DNA of 64,000 bases from an uncultured Pseudomonas sp. GTDB taxonomy: Bacteria; Pseudomonadota; Gammaproteobacteria; Pseudomonadales; Pseudomonadaceae. Shown piece after piece: positions 19,447 to 29,106 of this stretch. The DNA lies in assembly GCF_946886105.1 (NCBI RefSeq), contig NZ_CAMPHV010000017.1, positions 1 through 64,000 on the forward strand. Reading direction: 5' to 3'. Every line of letters begins with the position of its first letter. Positions within the stretch are counted from its first letter, which is position 1. Below the pieces are notes generated by a model. It was not told where the DNA came from and searched no databases. It saw only the letters and a program-made list of their open reading frames with translations. Both the position numbers and the translations under genes were made by a program.

Positions 19447-21105
19447 TCATAGCTCGCCCCGGCGCGCTAGCGCGACTATGCGGTCGGCGGTGCGACAGGC
19501 GATCGCCTGGATGGTCAGGGACGGGTTGACCCCGCCCGAGGTCGGGAATACCGAGCCGTCGCAGATCCACAGGTTGCGGTGATCCCAGCTGCGGCAATCG
19601 GCGTCGACCACACTGCTGCGCGGATCACTGCCCATCCGCGCGGTACCCAGCAAGTGCGCGGTGCCTTCGGCCTCGGCCCAGATGTCCTTGGCGCCGATGC
19701 ACTCCAGCCCGCGGCGCATAAAGTCGGTCGCATGCTCCAGCAGACGCCGGTCGTTATCGCCCAGCGAAAAGCTGACCCGCGCGATCGGCAGGCCATAACG
19801 GTCGCGCTCGTCGGCCAGGGTCACGCGGTTGTGCTCATACGGCAGGGTTTCGCCGACGATTTTCAGGCCGACCTGATGGTTGTAGTGGGCCATTTCGTCG
19901 AGCAACGCCTGGCCCCACAGGCCGCGGTTACCGGTTTGCGTGGCGACCCAGGCGGCGGGCAGCGGGCCCTGGCTCATAATCGCGTAGCCGCCATGGAAGT
20001 CCTTGCCGCGGTCCTGGTAATTCCAGTGCTCGCAAAGAGCCAGGGACGGCGGCCCCTTGTACCAGCGCACCTCTTCCGCCAGCCGGCCCCAGACCGCCTG
20101 ATTGCTGTGCACCATCAAATTCTTGCCGACCAGCCCGCTGCTATTGGCCAGGCCGTCGGGGTAACGGGCGTTGGCCGAGTTGAGCAGCAGGCGCGGGGTT
20201 TCGATGGCGTAACCGGCGACCACCACATGCCGCGCGCGCTGGAAGCGCCATTCGCCGTCGCGCTGATAGTGCACACCGCTGGCCAGGCCGTCGGTGCCGA
20301 CTTCGATGCGCCCGACCATGGCCAGGTCGCGAACCTCGGCGCCAGCACGCACCGCCCAGGGGATCCAGGTGTTCAGCGCGCTTTGCTTGGCGTTGGTCGA
20401 GCAGCCGATCACGCAGAAACCGCGGTACACGCAGGGCGGCACCTCGCCCCGCGGCGCCGACAGGGTGGCCAGCGGAGTCGCCGTCCACTTCACGCCCATG
20501 GCCTCACATGCTCGCGCCAGGGCCAGGCCGGCGCCGTTAATCTGGTGAGGTCGGTACGGGTAGCGCGGCCGCGTCGGTCCCCAGGGGTAATCGAGCGGCC
20601 CGGAAATCTTCAGCGCCTGCTCGACCTCGGCGTAGTAACGCCACATCTCCTGCCACGGCAATGGCCAGTCGTGGCCGTAACCCAGCAGCGAACGCGACTT
20701 GAACCACTCCGGGCGAAAGCGCAGCGAGACCATGGCGAAGTGTACCATGCTGCCGCCGACCGCCTTGCCGCTGTTGTTGCTGCCGAGCTTGAGCGGATTG
20801 TCGCCGTCGCAGATGCGTTCGTCGGTCCAATAAAGCTTCTGCTGATGCATCTCGTCGGAGGCGAATTCCTCGAGCGGCCGCCACCAGGCGCCGGCGTCCA
20901 GGGCCACCACCGAAAAGCCCGCGCGAGCGAGCTTGCAGGCCAGGGGCGCACCACCGGCGCCGGTGCCGACGATGACGAAATCCACCGCCTGGTTGCACGG
21001 GAAATCACGCATCGGCATCCAGCCACCGGGACGCAGCACATCGGGCGCGCGGCCATCGCATCCGCGCGGGCTGTCGAGCGCCTGGAGAAACGCCTCAGCG
21101 GACAC
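19447..21105 (-). CDS. GMC family oxidoreductase (gluconate 2-dehydrogenase-like flavoprotein)
   Basis: A 552-residue FAD enzyme of the GMC superfamily. The FAD-binding motif is VDFVIVGTGAGGAPLACKLARAG (41-63, glycines at 47-52). A cysteine-rich segment, CVYRGFCVIGCSTNAKQS, lies near residue 230. C-terminal blocks are HLLGTARMGSDP and GGVNPSLTIQAIA, the active-site strand of membrane dehydrogenases. It resembles the large subunit of gluconate/sorbitol dehydrogenases. No Tat or Sec signal is visible. The GTG start at 21105 overlaps the upstream gene by 11 bases, with AGGAG 10 bases before it. Substrate unknown. Confidence 0.88.
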   Translation of the reverse strand: MSAEAFLQALDSPRGCDGRAPDVLRPGGWMPMRDFPCNQAVDFVIVGTGAGGAPLACKLARAGFSVVALDAGAWWRPLEEFASDEMHQQKLYWTDERICDGDNPLKLGSNNSGKAVGGSMVHFAMVSLRFRPEWFKSRSLLGYGHDWPLPWQEMWRYYAEVEQALKISGPLDYPWGPTRPRYPYRPHQINGAGLALARACEAMGVKWTATPLATLSAPRGEVPPCVYRGFCVIGCSTNAKQSALNTWIPWAVRAGAEVRDLAMVGRIEVGTDGLASGVHYQRDGEWRFQRARHVVVAGYAIETPRLLLNSANARYPDGLANSSGLVGKNLMVHSNQAVWGRLAEEVRWYKGPPSLALCEHWNYQDRGKDFHGGYAIMSQGPLPAAWVATQTGNRGLWGQALLDEMAHYNHQVGLKIVGETLPYEHNRVTLADERDRYGLPIARVSFSLGDNDRRLLEHATDFMRRGLECIGAKDIWAEAEGTAHLLGTARMGSDPRSSVVDADCRSWDHRNLWICDGSVFPTSGGVNPSLTIQAIACRTADRIVALARRGEL

Positions 21106-21736
21106 GCCGATTCAACTCCTGCGCTTTATCGGCGTGCTGCGGCGTCGCTTCGGCCGCCTCCCAGGCATCGCGCTTGTCGCTGTCCAGGCGCACGTAGCCG
21201 CGCGGGCCGGCGGGGCCACCGAAACCGATCTCGTTCCAGGCCGTGGGGTGGGCGTAATAGACCGCGGTGATGTCGTGCACCAGGCGCTCGGCGAAAAATA
21301 GCGCGGCCGGCATGCCGCACCAGGCGCCATCGTTCAGTTGACCACGCTGCATGGCGCCGAGCAGCGCGTCCTGGCGATAGGCTGCGAGTTCGCTGAACGG
21401 CTGCTGGTAATGCCCGCGCGCTTCGGCGTCCAGCGCGGCCAGGCCAAGCCGCCAGGCCTGCTGCAGCGGCGGCAGGCGCGCATCGCGGTAACCGTCGCCG
21501 CGCTGGCCGAACACCTTGGCGTCGACCAGTGCCGCCACCGGTACCGGTGGGCGATCAATCGGCTGCGGCAGGATGCGCGCGCAGACGGCGTTCAGCGTGC
21601 GCCATTGATCCCGGTCGAAGAAGCGCGGTTCGGGCGCCAGCGCCAGACGCTCGTCGACCGCCCGCCGGGTCGGCTCGTTCCAGGACGGCCCCTGACGCTT
21701 GCGCATCACGTCATAGCCGGGATAGCGCGCACTCAT
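21095..21736 (-). CDS. Gluconate 2-dehydrogenase subunit 3 family protein
   Basis: A 213-residue protein whose central region (FFDRDQWRTLNAVCARILPQP) matches the gluconate 2-dehydrogenase gamma subunit family. That family partners a GMC flavoprotein and helps its folding or export. The usual N-terminal twin-arginine signal is absent: the protein begins MSARYPGYDVMRKRQGPSW. The conserved tail includes VYYAHPTAWNEIGFGGPAGPRGY. It overlaps the GMC gene downstream, and its start overlaps the stop of the membrane-protein gene (ATGA), so the three are tightly coupled. Confidence 0.82.
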   Translation of the reverse strand: MSARYPGYDVMRKRQGPSWNEPTRRAVDERLALAPEPRFFDRDQWRTLNAVCARILPQPIDRPPVPVAALVDAKVFGQRGDGYRDARLPPLQQAWRLGLAALDAEARGHYQQPFSELAAYRQDALLGAMQRGQLNDGAWCGMPAALFFAERLVHDITAVYYAHPTAWNEIGFGGPAGPRGYVRLDSDKRDAWEAAEATPQHADKAQELNRRVR

Positions 21737-22707
21737 CCAGGCCTCCGGGGATAGCGCGCGGGGTCGTTTTCCTCGTCGAGCAAGGTATGGGCGGCGAGGC
21801 CCGCCAAGGCCAGGCCGGTGAAACTCGGCGGAGCCGGCAACGGCGGCCCGACTTGCAGGTTCTGCCGCCAGTTGCGCCAGCCGCCATGGTTGCGGGCGAT
21901 GCCGAGGGCATGAAAGCCCGCGCCGGCGAGCCCCATAAAGGCGGTGAAGCGTAGCCACAAGCGCGACAGCCAACGCAATCGCGGGTACCCCGGCCCCGCT
22001 ACCACCGTGCTGGCCAGCAAACCGGCAGCGACCGGCGGCGCCACCACCGGCAGGTACATCGCCGGGTTCTGGAACGAGCCGCGAAAATGCAGCAAGGCGA
22101 CCTCCGCGCAGGTGCCGAGCAGACCGCCGGTAGCCATCAGCGCCACCGCCTCGCCGACCGGCAGGCCGAACACCTGGGGCCTGCCCTCGTCGCAGGCGCC
22201 GCGCAAACGCTCCGAGTAATAGCCGAGCAGCCCGGACAGCAGCAACGCCGAAGGCGCACCGAGTGGAGCGCCGTAGAACAGGTTGCTCCAACACAGGCCG
22301 CCGGGACGCTTGCCCAGGTTGTAGAGGTGGAAGGCAGTGCCCGCCAGACCGCTGGCCCCGGCGCCCAGGTAGATCGTGTGGCGCAGGCGATTGGCGCGCG
22401 TTGAACGGTCCTGCTGGCCCTGTGCGCTGGCCAACAGCGACAGGCTGGCGGTGAGCAACGGCGTGTACATGGCGCGGTTCGCGAAGTCGCCGCGGTAATG
22501 TTCCAGCGCGCTATCGAGGGCTACGGAGAAGGCCAGCAATCCGGCGCCGCGGTTGAGCGTACGCGCCGCATCGACCAGGCTGCCGCGCGACGGGCTGAGC
22601 AACAGGCCGCGCCCGCGCTTCTCATGCTTCTGCCAGCACAACGAGGCCGCCCCCAGCGCCGTCGTGGCCCCCAGGGCGAGCCATGTCAGTTGGCTTTGAG
22701 TCGCCAT
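21733..22707 (-). CDS. Multipass membrane protein with internal duplication, GMC dehydrogenase partner
   Basis: A 324-residue protein I do not recognise by name. It has about eight or nine hydrophobic segments. The halves are related: HYRGDFANRAMYTP (70-83) recurs as HFRGSFQNPAMYLP (207-220), and TAFHLYNLGKRPGG (124-137) recurs as AGFHALGIARNHGG (263-276). His70/His207 and His127/His266 are therefore repeated at equivalent positions. As the first gene of the dehydrogenase operon, it may be the membrane anchor, possibly binding heme or quinone; that is inference. The start is at ATG 22707. Confidence 0.8.
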   Translation of the reverse strand: MATQSQLTWLALGATTALGAASLCWQKHEKRGRGLLLSPSRGSLVDAARTLNRGAGLLAFSVALDSALEHYRGDFANRAMYTPLLTASLSLLASAQGQQDRSTRANRLRHTIYLGAGASGLAGTAFHLYNLGKRPGGLCWSNLFYGAPLGAPSALLLSGLLGYYSERLRGACDEGRPQVFGLPVGEAVALMATGGLLGTCAEVALLHFRGSFQNPAMYLPVVAPPVAAGLLASTVVAGPGYPRLRWLSRLWLRFTAFMGLAGAGFHALGIARNHGGWRNWRQNLQVGPPLPAPPSFTGLALAGLAAHTLLDEENDPARYPRRPG

Positions 22708-22742
22708 CCTGCCCCCTTCTTGCTTGGTTTATTCGCAGTCTC

Positions 22743-22804
22743 GTAGGGTGCGCCATGCGCACCAGCCCTGACCGCGGACTCTTGGTGCGCACGGCGCACC
22801 CTAC
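22743..22804. repeat. Intergenic inverted repeat (GTAGGGTGCGCCATGCGCACC type)
   Basis: GTAGGGTGCGCCATGCGCACC is answered by GGTGCGCACGGCGCACCCTAC, giving a long hairpin. A half copy is at 31524-31545 and a third, degenerate copy at 48931-49020. Confidence 0.8.
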
Positions 22805-22908
22805 GTATTGCGGCCCCTGCGAGCAGCGCCACTCTTCCCCAAACCACCTTTGGCTAGGTGCCCATTGCAACCGCCAACTGGGGCATAACCTTCTTTAATA
22901 CATTCGCT

Positions 22909-24025
22909 TCACACCGCGTAACGCCGCGCGTCCAGGTGCCTGAATTCCAGGCCATGACCGGGCCGGCTCAGGTCCGGGACCATGGCGCCGGCCACCGCCA
23001 GCGGTGCGCCGTCGAACAACAGGCTTTCCAGACGCACGTGATCGTGGAACCATTCCTGATGGCGCAGCTGCGGCGCGGCGCAGGCGACATGCCGGTGCAG
23101 CGCCGGCGCGCAGTGCGCCGAGAGGTCGAGGTGATGAGCCTCGCACAGGGTCGCCGCCTGCAGGAAACCGCTGACCCCGCCACAACGGGTCAGGTCGGCC
23201 TGCAGCACATCGACCGCGCGCTGCTCGAGCAAATGGCGAAAGTCGTCGAGGTTGTAGGCGTATTCGCCGGCGGCAATGTCCATCGCCTGGCCCGCCGCGC
23301 CGAGCGCCGAGCGCCGCGCGTACCTCGCGCAGGCCCGCCAGGTCGTCCGAGCTGACCGGTTCTTCGAACCAGGCCACCTGCTGCTCGGCCACCTGCCGGG
23401 CGAAAGCGATCGCGCTGCGTACGCTGTGCGCGCCGTTGGCATCGATAAACAGGCCGGCATCGCCAATCGCCGCACGCGCCCGGGCGACCCGCTCGGCATC
23501 GCGCCGGCTGTCGGTGCCGACCTTCATCTTCACCCAACGGCAGCCGGCCTCGGCCACCCAATCGCCAAGCTGCCGGGCCAGGCGCTCGTCGTCGTAGCTG
23601 GTGACGCCGCCGCTGCCGTACAGCGGCACCCGCTCGCGGCGCAGGCCAAGCAGCACCGCCAAGGGCTGGTCGAGCAGTTTGGCCTTGAGGTCCCACAACG
23701 CGGCGTCCACCGCGGAAATGGCGCAGGCGGCGAGCCCGGCGCGGCCGAGGTTGCGCACGCCCTGCCAGAGGCGCTGGCCGATCTCGCCAATGGCCAGCGC
23801 GTCGGCACCCTCGACGCATACGCGCAGACGCTCGCCGAGCAAAGGCACCAAGGACGCATCGGCGTAGGTGTAACCGAGGCCGCTATGGCCGCCGCCCGTC
23901 AACTCCACCAGCACCAAGGTGGTGGCCTCCCAGCGCAAGGTGCCGTCGGCCTCGGGCGCGTCGGTCGGCACCCGGTAGGCCGATACCCGCAGCTCGTCGA
24001 CCGGCGCTTGCGGGGGCGCCTTCAC
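22909..24025 (-). pseudogene. Enolase-superfamily (mandelate racemase-like) gene broken by a 7-bp duplication
   Basis: The first 240 residues read as a mandelate racemase/muconate lactonizing-type enzyme, with the K-x-K base motif KMK at 166-168, metal ligands in FIDANG (Asp195) and WFEEP (Glu221/222). Then the frame is lost. The missing C-terminal half (GEYAYNLDDF, TRCGGVSGF, LSAHCAPALH, ending RRYAV) is in another frame to 22909. At 23298-23311 CGCCGAG occurs twice in tandem; removing one copy gives an intact 369-codon gene. The GTG start overlaps the poxB stop (GTGA). It may be a real mutation or an assembly error. Confidence 0.85.
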
Positions 24026-25827
24026 GACTTGTCCTTGTTCTTGCGATGCCCCGGCAGAATTGCCCCCAGCACCTGCTTGGCCGACTGCACCAGAACGCCG
24101 CGCTCGTCGGGGTCGCCATGCAGCAACACCGAGGCGAACTTCTTCGCCTGTTCGAACTTGATATGCGGCGGCAGCGGCGGCACATCGGGGTCGGTCTTGA
24201 ATTCGATCAGCACCGGTCGATCGGCCGCCAGCGCCTCTTCCCAGGCGCCGGCGACGGCATCCTCGCGGTCGACGTAAATGCCGCGCAGGCCAATGGACTC
24301 GGCGAAGCGGTGGTAAGGCACATCGGGGATATTCTGCGAGGCCTCGAACTTCGGGTCGCCGGCCATCACCCGCTGCTCCCAGGTCACCTGGTTGAGATCC
24401 TGGTTATTGAACACGCAGCAGATCAGCTGCGGGTTTTCCCACTCCTGCCAATACTTGGCCACGGTGATCAGCTCGGCCATGTTGTTCATCTGCATGGCAC
24501 CGTCGCCGACCATGGCGATCACCGGGCGGCCCGGGTGGGCGAACTTGGCGGCGATCGCATAGGGCACGCCAGCGCCCATCGAGGCCAGACCGCCGGACAG
24601 CGAGCACATCATGCCGCGGCGGATTTTCAGGTCGCGGGCGAACCAGTTGGCGCAGGAGCCGGAGTCGCAGGTGATGATCGCCCGCTCCGGCAGGCGCGGC
24701 GACAGCTCGAACGCGACCCGTTGCGGGTTGATCGGCTCGGCGCTGAGCAGCGCGCGTTTTTCCAGGATCACGTCCCACTCGGCGCGCCAGCTTTCAACGT
24801 CCTGGCGCCAGCCGCGCTCGGTCTTCTCGTCGAGCAGCGGCAGCAACACGCGCAGGGTTTCTGCGGCATCGCCCTGCAGGTTGACCTCCATCGGGTAGCG
24901 CAGGCTGAGCATGTCGGCCTTCAGGTCGATCTGCACGCCGCGCGCCTGGCCTTCCTCGGGCAGGAATTCGGAATAGGGAAAGCCCGAGCCGATCATCAAC
25001 AGGGTGTCGCACTCGGTCATCAGCTTGTAGCTCGGCTCGGTGCCGAGCAGGCCGATGGAGCCGGTGACCCAGGGCAAGGTATCCGGCAGTGCGGCTTTGC
25101 CGAGCAGCGCCTTGGCCGCCCCGGCGCCGAGCTTGTCGGCGACCTCGATGACTTCGTCGGTGGCATTCAAGGCGCCGGCGCCGACCAGAATCGCGACTTT
25201 CTTCCCGGCATTTAGCACCTCGGCCGCGCGGCGTAGGTCCTTCTCGTAGGGTATTACCTGCGGCTTGCTGTAGCCCACCCCCGAGAGCACCGCGCCGTGG
25301 GAGCGCGGCGGCTCGCTGTACTCTTCCTCCTGCAAGTCGTTGGGCAAGATAATCGCGGTCACCCGCCGCTCACCGAGCGCAGTGCGGATCGCACGATCGA
25401 CCAGATGGCGCACCTGGGCCGGTGCACTGGCCTGCTGGACGAAAGCGCCGGCGACGTCCTTGAACATCGCCGGCAGATCGATCTCCTGCTGGTAATGCGC
25501 GCCCATCGCGGTGCGCGCCTGCTGGCCGGTGATCGCCAGCACCGGCATATGGTCCAGCCGGGCGTCGTACAGCCCGGTCAGCAAGTGCGCCGCGCCGGGA
25601 CCCGAGGTGGCGATACAGACGCCCAGCTCGCCGCTGAACTTGGCGTCCGCCGAAGCCATGAACGCGGCCATTTCCTCATGCCGCGCCTGGATGAATTTGA
25701 TCTTGCCGTTGGCCCGGTTGAGCGCGCCGAACACCCCGTTGATACCGTCGCCCGGATAGCCGTACATACGCCGCACGCCCCACTGGTAAAGACGCTCGAC
25801 GAAAAAGTCGCTGACGGTGGTGGCCAT
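24022..25827 (-). CDS. poxB: Thiamine-diphosphate enzyme, pyruvate dehydrogenase (quinone) PoxB-like
   Basis: A 601-residue ThDP enzyme with the three-domain acetolactate synthase/pyruvate oxidase layout. An N-terminal Pyr domain has the catalytic Glu in IQARHEEMAAFMA. The middle domain includes ILVGAGAL, and the C-terminal PP domain has the ThDP/Mg motif GDGAMQMNNM...FNNQDLN. PoxB oxidises pyruvate to acetate and CO2, passing electrons to quinone at the membrane. The ATG at 25827 is preferred to 25833, since GAGG sits 7 bases before it. It leads the broken enolase gene. Acetolactate-type chemistry cannot be excluded. Confidence 0.85.
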   Translation of the reverse strand: MATTVSDFFVERLYQWGVRRMYGYPGDGINGVFGALNRANGKIKFIQARHEEMAAFMASADAKFSGELGVCIATSGPGAAHLLTGLYDARLDHMPVLAITGQQARTAMGAHYQQEIDLPAMFKDVAGAFVQQASAPAQVRHLVDRAIRTALGERRVTAIILPNDLQEEEYSEPPRSHGAVLSGVGYSKPQVIPYEKDLRRAAEVLNAGKKVAILVGAGALNATDEVIEVADKLGAGAAKALLGKAALPDTLPWVTGSIGLLGTEPSYKLMTECDTLLMIGSGFPYSEFLPEEGQARGVQIDLKADMLSLRYPMEVNLQGDAAETLRVLLPLLDEKTERGWRQDVESWRAEWDVILEKRALLSAEPINPQRVAFELSPRLPERAIITCDSGSCANWFARDLKIRRGMMCSLSGGLASMGAGVPYAIAAKFAHPGRPVIAMVGDGAMQMNNMAELITVAKYWQEWENPQLICCVFNNQDLNQVTWEQRVMAGDPKFEASQNIPDVPYHRFAESIGLRGIYVDREDAVAGAWEEALAADRPVLIEFKTDPDVPPLPPHIKFEQAKKFASVLLHGDPDERGVLVQSAKQVLGAILPGHRKNKDKS

Positions 25828-26039
25828 GGGCATGCCTCGCTCGCTGTGGTTTGCATATCCGGCCTGACGGGGCCCGCTGGAAATGCCTGGTTCTTGTCTT
25901 GACGACGTGTCGGCGCAGAGGTTTCCCTCTTTTCCCGCGCGAGCTGACGACCGCGCAGTGGCCGTGGCCGCGAGGCGCGGCAGGAAAATAATTTTGCTTC
26001 GGAGAGCGGCCGACGTACCCTCAAGCGCTTTCGACGTAA

Positions 26040-26624
<585 letters not shown>

Positions 26625-26667
26625 CAAGCTAGCGGCGCGGCCAGCACGGGGCACCGCCCGGAAAACG

Positions 26668-26692
26668 AAAAACCGCCCGAAGGCGGTTTTCT
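26668..26692. terminator. Bidirectional terminator between xpt and cytochrome c5
   Basis: The stem AAACCGCC-CGAA-GGCGGTTT is flanked by A-rich sequence upstream and TTTTCTTT downstream. It serves both convergent genes. Confidence 0.85.
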
Positions 26693-26709
26693 TTGAAGCA
26701 TGACAGCGC

Positions 26710-27126
26710 TTACAGGCCGGACATCTTCTGAATCGCGGCGCGCAGCTCGTCGTCGCTGCAATCGGCACAGGTGCCTTTCGGCGGCATGGCGTTGATGCCC
26801 GAAATGGCGTTGGCCAGGAGGCCATCCAGGCCATTGCTGGCGCGGGCTTGCCAAGCGGCGGTGTCGCCGACTTTCGGCGCGCCCAGGACGCCGGCGACGT
26901 GGCAGGCGCCGCAGTGCTTGGCGACGATATCGTCGGCGGTGCGTGCAGCACCGCCGGCAGCGACGGCGACTTCGCCGACGCCTTTGCATTCCTCACCCAT
27001 CACGCAGACTTCACCCACCGGCTTCAAGCGCTCGGCAATGGCTTCGTCGGTCGTGGCCTGAGCAGTCACTGCCCACAGGGCCAATACGGTAGCCTGTGCT
27101 ACCAGGATTTTTTTAATCAGGTTCAC
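26710..27126 (-). CDS. cycB: Cytochrome c5 (class I c-type cytochrome)
   Basis: A 138-residue periplasmic cytochrome. It has a signal peptide (MNLIKKILVAQATVLALWAVTAQA), the heme-attachment motif CGACH near residue 72, and the distal Met region GINAMPPKG. The C-terminal CADCSDDEL pair of cysteines is typical of cytochrome c5. It carries electrons to terminal oxidases or peroxidases in the periplasm. In P. aeruginosa the equivalent gene next to xpt is cycB. An extra pair, CVMGEEC, sits in the N-terminal extension. Confidence 0.92.
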   Translation of the reverse strand: MNLIKKILVAQATVLALWAVTAQATTDEAIAERLKPVGEVCVMGEECKGVGEVAVAAGGAARTADDIVAKHCGACHVAGVLGAPKVGDTAAWQARASNGLDGLLANAISGINAMPPKGTCADCSDDELRAAIQKMSGL

Positions 27127-27234
27127 GGTACACCCTCATCGTGGCTAGTCACGCCCGCGGCCACGGATTCGCGAGCGGGCGCCAGTATAACGGGAAGCCC
27201 GGCCGGCCGAAACAGCCCATATGTCGCAGGAGCG

Positions 27235-27293
27235 CAGCCACAAGCTGCAAGTGAAAGGCGCGTGCGCAATGCTCTCACTTGCAGCTTGTGGCT
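27235..27293. repeat. Inverted repeat between cycB and pauR
   Basis: AGCCACAAGCTGCAAGTGA (27235-27253) is repeated exactly, inverted, at 27275-27293, with a 21-base loop. It is a REP-like hairpin; related short motifs occur near 55110-55135. It could also end pauR transcription, although no T-run follows. Confidence 0.8.
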
Positions 27294-27312
27294 TGCGGTT
27301 TGTAGCTGCTTC

Positions 27313-27861
27313 TTAGAAATTCGCCGGCGTGGTGGCGCTGATCAATTTCGCCGGCACGTCGAACGGATTGCGAAAGCAATGCGGCTTGCTGCTTTCGAAG
27401 TAATAACTGTCGCCGGTTTCGAGCGTATAGGTCTCGTTGCCCACGGTCAGCTCGAGGCGGCCTTCGACCAGCATGCCGGCCTCTTCGCCCTCATGCGTGA
27501 GCATGTCGTCACCGGTGCCGGCGCCAGGCGGATAGGTTTCGGAAAGGAAGGCGATAGCACGACTGGGATGGGCCTTGCCGACCAGTTTCATGGTCACCGC
27601 ACCGTCGGAAATATCGATCAGATCGCCGGCCTTGTAGACGACCTGGGTGTGGTTGTCCTGCTCCACTTCGAGGGAGAAGAACTCGACCAACGACATGGGA
27701 ATACCCGCCAGCACCTTTTTCAACGAGCTGATCGAGGGGCTCACGCTGTTCTTCTCGATCATCGAAATGGTGCTGTTAGTGACGCCTGCCCGCTTGGCGA
27801 GTTCGCGCTGGGAAAGGCCTTTGAGTTTGCGAATGGATTGCAGTCGAACACCGACGTCCAA
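27313..27861 (-). CDS. pauR: Cupin-type HTH regulator of polyamine catabolism PauR
   Basis: A 182-residue XRE-family regulator. The helix-turn-helix covers 5-58 (LSQRELAKRAGVTNSTISMIE), and a C-terminal cupin domain about 70-178 (HEGEEAGMLVEGRLELTVG, TGDSYYFES). It corresponds in sequence type and position to P. aeruginosa PauR (PA5301), which represses putrescine and cadaverine catabolism genes including kauB, and to E. coli PuuR. Two likely targets, a pauB-like oxidase and kauB, lie 4-14 kb away in this window. Confidence 0.88.
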   Translation of the reverse strand: MDVGVRLQSIRKLKGLSQRELAKRAGVTNSTISMIEKNSVSPSISSLKKVLAGIPMSLVEFFSLEVEQDNHTQVVYKAGDLIDISDGAVTMKLVGKAHPSRAIAFLSETYPPGAGTGDDMLTHEGEEAGMLVEGRLELTVGNETYTLETGDSYYFESSKPHCFRNPFDVPAKLISATTPANF

Positions 27862-27964
27862 TGCTGGAGTCCCCCTCGGGAAGATACGGATGAAAGTGGC
27901 CGTATCATCGCAACAGTGTTCAGTATTTACAACAGCTCACCCACAGATTCTTCCAAGCGACCCT

Positions 27965-29053
27965 TTAGCCGCCGAGATAGTGCATCCGTACGCGCCGCAG
28001 GTTGCAGAACAACTGATAAGGAATGGTCTCGGCGCGGGCCGCGACATCGCTGGCCAGCACCTGCTTGCCCCAGAACTCGACCCGGCTGCCGAGGCCGGCG
28101 CCGGGTAGATCGCTGAGGTCGACGGTGAGCATGTCCATCGATACGCGGCCGATCAGCCGGGTCAGCTGGCCGTCCACCGCGACCGGCGTCCCCGTCGGCG
28201 CATGCCGCGGGTAGCCGTCGGCATAGCCCATGGCGACCACGCCGACGCGGGTCGGCCGCTCGCTGACGAAGCGCGCGCCGTAACCCACGGGTTCGCCGGC
28301 CGGCAAGTCGCGGACGGCGATGATTTTCGACTCCAGGGTCATCACCGGTTGCAGCCGCGCGGCGGTGGCCTGCGCCTGTTCGAAGGGCGTGGCACCGTAA
28401 AGCATGATGCCGGGGCGCACCCAATCGCTGGGGCGCTGCTGCGGGAACAGCTCGGGCCAACCGAGCACGGCGGGGGAATTGCGCAGACTGACCTCGGCGG
28501 CCAGACCCTGGCGCGCCTGCTCGAATACCGCGAGTTGCTCGGCGCTGCGCGGGCAATCCAGCTCGTCGGCGCGGGCGAAGTGGCTCATCAAGACGATCTT
28601 CGCCACCTTGCCGCTGGCCAGCAGACGCCGGTAGGCCTCCTGATAATCGGCCGGGTGCAGGCCGACGCGATGCATACCGCTGTCCAACTTCAGCCAGACC
28701 TGCAACGGCGTGGTTACGGTGCTGCGCTCGATGGCTTCCAGCTGCCACAGCGAATGCACCACGCACCAGAGCCCGTGCTGTTCGATCAGCGGCAACTCGT
28801 CGGCCTCGAAAAAACCTTCGAGCAGCAGGATAGGCGCACCGATACCGGCGTCGCGCAGTTGCAGCGCTTCCTCGATACAGGCCACCGCGAAGCCATCGGC
28901 CTGCTCCGCCAGGGCCTGGGCACAACGCACCGCGCCATGCCCGTAACCATCCGCCTTGACCACCGCGAGCGCCCGCGCGCCGGACACATCGCGGGCCAGT
29001 TGGTAGTTGTGACGCAGGGCTTGCAGGTCGATCAGGGCACGGGCTGGACGCAT
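27965..29053 (-). CDS. dadX: Catabolic alanine racemase DadX
   Basis: A 362-residue PLP-dependent alanine racemase. The Schiff-base lysine lies in [12 protein letters not shown] near residue 33. The second catalytic residue, Tyr, lies in the [12 protein letters not shown] region. [10 protein letters not shown] is the family's C-terminal signature. It interconverts L- and D-alanine for DadA and for peptidoglycan. The start [11 protein letters not shown] follows family usage, though its ribosome site (GTGAAAG) is weak. It lies downstream of ridA and dadA, but behind a terminator hairpin. Confidence 0.95.
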   Translation of the reverse strand: MRPARALIDLQALRHNYQLARDVSGARALAVVKADGYGHGAVRCAQALAEQADGFAVACIEEALQLRDAGIGAPILLLEGFFEADELPLIEQHGLWCVVHSLWQLEAIERSTVTTPLQVWLKLDSGMHRVGLHPADYQEAYRRLLASGKVAKIVLMSHFARADELDCPRSAEQLAVFEQARQGLAAEVSLRNSPAVLGWPELFPQQRPSDWVRPGIMLYGATPFEQAQATAARLQPVMTLESKIIAVRDLPAGEPVGYGARFVSERPTRVGVVAMGYADGYPRHAPTGTPVAVDGQLTRLIGRVSMDMLTVDLSDLPGAGLGSRVEFWGKQVLASDVAARAETIPYQLFCNLRRVRMHYLGG

Positions 29054-29106
29054 GGCTTTCACGCTTCGGAGGATGAATTGCACTACCGGACAGGGTAGCG
29101 CGGCAA

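Noticed and set aside
23290..23330. Programmed frameshift in the enolase-like gene
   Set aside because: The frame loss coincides with a 7-bp tandem duplication and no slippery heptamer plus structure is visible; mutation or error is simpler.
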